Assembly: GCA_023141985.1 (NCBI GenBank) | Contig: JAGLKH010000066.1 | Span: 1 to 8,134, forward strand | Reading direction: 5' to 3' | Source of the DNA: Flavobacteriaceae bacterium | GTDB taxonomy: Bacteria; Bacteroidota; Bacteroidia; Flavobacteriales; Flavobacteriaceae | Length of the DNA stretch: 8,134 nt | Shown here: positions 5,973-8,134 of the stretch, piece after piece | How the letters are laid out: each line of letters opens with the position of its first letter | Position numbering within the stretch: position 1 is the stretch's first letter | Position numbers and translations under genes: made by a program | Notes under the pieces: model-generated | Database searches by the model: none | What the model was told of the DNA's origin: nothing | Seen by the model: only the letters and a program-made list of their open reading frames with translations

Positions 5973-7997
5973 ATGAAGCATTTATTTAAAACTTTAATTT
6001 TCTTACTCAGTTTTGCCCCATTAAGCTATAGTCAAGTGCAATCCAACTTACAACTTATTGATATTTTTAATATGGAATTTGTTTCTGACCCACAGATTTC
6101 TCCAGACGGAACAAAAATTATCTATGTTAGAAATTTTAAAGACGTTATGACAGATAAAAATCTCTCAAATCTTTGGATGGTAAATTTTGATGGATCCAAC
6201 AACCGTCCACTAACTACCGGAAATCAAAACGATTTTTATCCAAGATGGTCACATGATGGTAAAAAAATAATTTTTAAATCGAATATGTCAGATGAGAATA
6301 TGAAATTGTACATGATGTGGTTAGACACTAAAGAAACTGTGCCTTTAACTAATACTCCACAAGCACCTGGACAAATAAGTTGGTCACATAATGATAAATA
6401 CTTAGCCTTCAATATGTTTGTCCCTAAAAGTAAGGTTTCAATTGTAAAAATGCCGACAAAACCTGAAGGTGCAAAATGGAATACACCACCAACTTACATA
6501 GATGAAATGAATTATCGAGGTGATGGCCAAGGGTATTTAAAAAGCGGTAATATGCAACTTTTTACTCTTTCTACTGATGGTGGCTCACCCAGGCAAATCA
6601 CATTTACAGATTTTGATCATGGAGTTCCAATGTGGTTCAAAAATGATAACCAGCTATATTTTAGTGCCAATTTTCATAAAGACGAGGATCTCGAACCTGT
6701 AGACAGCGAAATATATCAAATAGAAATCAGTGATGGTGCAATTAAAGCATTAACCAAAAGATATGGTCCGGATTCTAATCCGGTATTATCGCCAGATGGG
6801 TCTAAAATTGCGTATACAGGTTTTGATGATAGACACCAAGGCTATCAAATTACATATCTGTATGTAATGAATGTGGATGGTTCAAACTCTAAACTTATTT
6901 CTAAAGATTTTGATAGAGATATACAAAATGTAAATTGGAGCAGTAATGGTAAAGGTCTTTATTTTCAATATGATGACAAAGGGGATACTAAAATAGGTTA
7001 TATTACTTTAGATGGAAAAGTGACAACTATAGCTGATAATCTTGGCGGACTCTCTTTAGGAAGGCCATACAATGCAGCAGCATATACTATGTCTAATAAT
7101 GGCAAATTTGCATATACCCTTGGAGGAACAAATCATCCTTCAGATTTAGGAGTTAGTGATAATAATGGCAACCGAAGAATAACAGCCTTAAACGACGATT
7201 TATTTTCGTTTAGAAATATAGGGAACGTTGAAGAACTATGGTGGAAATCATCATACGACCAAAGAGATATACAAGGTTGGCTAGTTACACCTCCAAACTT
7301 TGATTCCAATAAAAAGTATCCATTTATTTTAGAGATTCATGGTGGTCCTTTTGCAAGTTATGGATCAGTGTATTCAGCAGAAATACAAGCGTTTGCAGCT
7401 GCCGGGTATGTGGTTTTATATGCAAACCCAAGAGGAAGTACAAGTTATGGCGAAGAGTTTGGTAATTTAATACATCACGACTACCCCAATCATGATTACG
7501 ATGATTTAATGTCTGGTGTAGATGCAGTAATTAAAAAAGGTTTTGTAGACGATAAAAACCTCTTTGTTACTGGTGGTAGTGGTGGTGGAGTTTTAACAGC
7601 CTGGATAGTTGGAAAAACAGATCGATTTAAAGCTGCAGTTGTAGCAAAACCTGTAATAAATTGGTACAGTTTTGTGCTTTATGCAGATGGTACTCCTTTC
7701 TTTTACAAATACTGGTTTGCAAACAAACCTTGGGAAGATCCAACTAATTACTTAAAACGTTCTCCATTATCTTATGTTGCTAATGTTACAACACCAACTA
7801 TGTTATTAACTGGTGAAGAAGATTATAGAACACCCATTGCCGAATCTGAGCAATTTTATGCAGCATTAAAACTTGAAAACGTTGAAACAGCCATGGTAAG
7901 AATACCAGGAGCATCTCATGGTATTGCAAACAGGCCAAGTAATTTAATAGCCAAAATAGCTAGTATACTATCATGGTTTGATAAGTATAAAAACTAA
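5973..7997 (+). CDS. Secreted S9-family serine peptidase (prolyl oligopeptidase fold)
   Basis: Serine peptidase of the S9 family (acylaminoacyl-peptidase/dipeptidyl-peptidase group), 674 residues, full length. Residues 1-20 are a signal peptide ending L-S-Y-S with likely cleavage before Gln21, so it acts in the periplasm or outside. Residues of about 30-400 form a beta-propeller with TolB/PD40-type blades, seen at 'PQISPDGTKIIYV' (40-52), 'YPRWSHDGKKIIF' (89-101), 'ISWSHNDKYLAF' (135-146), 'NPVLSPDGSKIAY' (269-281) and 'NVNWSSNGKGLYF' (319-331). The C-terminal alpha/beta-hydrolase domain has 'EIHGGP' (454-459, oxyanion region), 'NPRGSTSYG' (485-493), the nucleophile elbow GGSGGG with Ser536, Asp617 in 'LTGEEDYRTP' (612-621) and His649 in 'GASHGI' (646-651). 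The catalytic triad is complete. Such enzymes trim short peptides, often from the N-terminus; the exact specificity is not readable. The likely role is nutrient peptide breakdown. No promoter is clear and no terminator was seen downstream. Confidence 0.93.
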   Translation: MKHLFKTLIFLLSFAPLSYSQVQSNLQLIDIFNMEFVSDPQISPDGTKIIYVRNFKDVMTDKNLSNLWMVNFDGSNNRPLTTGNQNDFYPRWSHDGKKIIFKSNMSDENMKLYMMWLDTKETVPLTNTPQAPGQISWSHNDKYLAFNMFVPKSKVSIVKMPTKPEGAKWNTPPTYIDEMNYRGDGQGYLKSGNMQLFTLSTDGGSPRQITFTDFDHGVPMWFKNDNQLYFSANFHKDEDLEPVDSEIYQIEISDGAIKALTKRYGPDSNPVLSPDGSKIAYTGFDDRHQGYQITYLYVMNVDGSNSKLISKDFDRDIQNVNWSSNGKGLYFQYDDKGDTKIGYITLDGKVTTIADNLGGLSLGRPYNAAAYTMSNNGKFAYTLGGTNHPSDLGVSDNNGNRRITALNDDLFSFRNIGNVEELWWKSSYDQRDIQGWLVTPPNFDSNKKYPFILEIHGGPFASYGSVYSAEIQAFAAAGYVVLYANPRGSTSYGEEFGNLIHHDYPNHDYDDLMSGVDAVIKKGFVDDKNLFVTGGSGGGVLTAWIVGKTDRFKAAVVAKPVINWYSFVLYADGTPFFYKYWFANKPWEDPTNYLKRSPLSYVANVTTPTMLLTGEEDYRTPIAESEQFYAALKLENVETAMVRIPGASHGIANRPSNLIAKIASILSWFDKYKN

Positions 7998-8071
7998 TGA
8001 TTAAATCTATTCTGTTAAACTCTTTTTAAAATAAGCATTATCTTTAATTTATATTCTAAATTTATACCTAT

Positions 8072-8107
8072 AAAGTCTATATCATGAATAAAGTTTATAT
8101 CATGAAT
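8072..8107 (+). repeat. 18-bp tandem duplication spanning a start codon
   Basis: AAAGTCTATATCATGAAT (8072-8089) is followed directly by AAAGTTTATATCATGAAT (8090-8107), two 18-base copies differing at one position (C8077 versus T8095). Each copy contains ATGAAT, giving two in-frame ATG codons 18 bases apart at the start of the gene that runs off the window. Copies this close in sequence suggest a recent duplication by slippage. Confidence 0.9.
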
Positions 8108-8134
8108 CCCTCAAAACTAATATACGCTTTTACG
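8084..8134 (+). CDS. Start of an unidentified gene, cut by the window end
   Basis: An open frame begins at ATG 8084 (MNKVYIMNPSKLIYAFT) or at ATG 8102 (MNPSKLIYAFT) and runs off the right edge, so only 17 or 11 codons are visible. The shorter version looks like the beginning of a signal peptide (a Lys, then hydrophobic residues), but the fragment is too short for any family call. The two starts come from an 18-bp tandem duplication; the second ATG may be the original or preferred one. It follows the S9 peptidase on the same strand after 86 bases, so co-transcription is possible. Confidence 0.45.
   Translation, partial: MNKVYIMNPSKLIYAFT

Overview
The window looks like chromosomal DNA from a marine or soil member of the Flavobacteriaceae (Bacteroidota). 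The reasons are the low G+C content with very AT-rich intergenic regions, near absence of Shine-Dalgarno sequences, one or two good matches to the Bacteroidota -7 box TAnnTTTG, signal peptides cleaved before Gln, and protein sequences (SucC, LysA, a TerB-like protein, a DUF3179 lipoprotein) that read as typical flavobacterial versions. No database search was possible, so family names rest on recognised motifs.

Layout from left to right. Positions 1-155 are intergenic and hold two short-period repeats, an octamer and a heptamer array. A small TerB-like gene (156-557, minus) lies back to back with a secreted alpha/beta-hydrolase of the esterase D/Fes type (778-1584, plus). A hairpin terminator separates the esterase from a convergent small secreted protein (1650-1994, minus). 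Upstream of that small gene is a 16-bp palindrome and nested AT-rich inverted repeats. A terminator then marks the end of sucC (2179-3372, minus; succinyl-CoA synthetase beta subunit). sucC diverges from lysA (3575-4780, plus; diaminopimelate decarboxylase), which ends in a strong terminator. Next come a DUF3179 lipoprotein (4914-5741, plus), a decayed palindromic repeat (about 5767-5830), a secreted S9-family serine peptidase (5973-7997, plus) and the first codons of another plus-strand gene (8084 or 8102 to the window end).

The genes do not form one pathway. sucC (TCA cycle) and lysA (lysine and peptidoglycan precursor synthesis) are housekeeping genes. The esterase, the small secreted protein, the lipoprotein and the S9 peptidase are envelope or exported proteins, each apparently its own transcription unit. 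I see no CRISPR array, transposase, phage gene, tRNA, rRNA or defence system.

I find no convincing undescribed multi-gene system. The points most worth a second look are the DUF3179 protein that has lost one cysteine of the usual CxxC, the 18-bp tandem duplication that doubles a start codon at the right edge, the palindrome upstream of the small secreted gene, and the dispersed-type repeats at 25-48, 107-162 and 5767-5830. Two reading frames (esterase and SucC) can be opened at upstream TTG codons, but internal ATG starts are preferred here.
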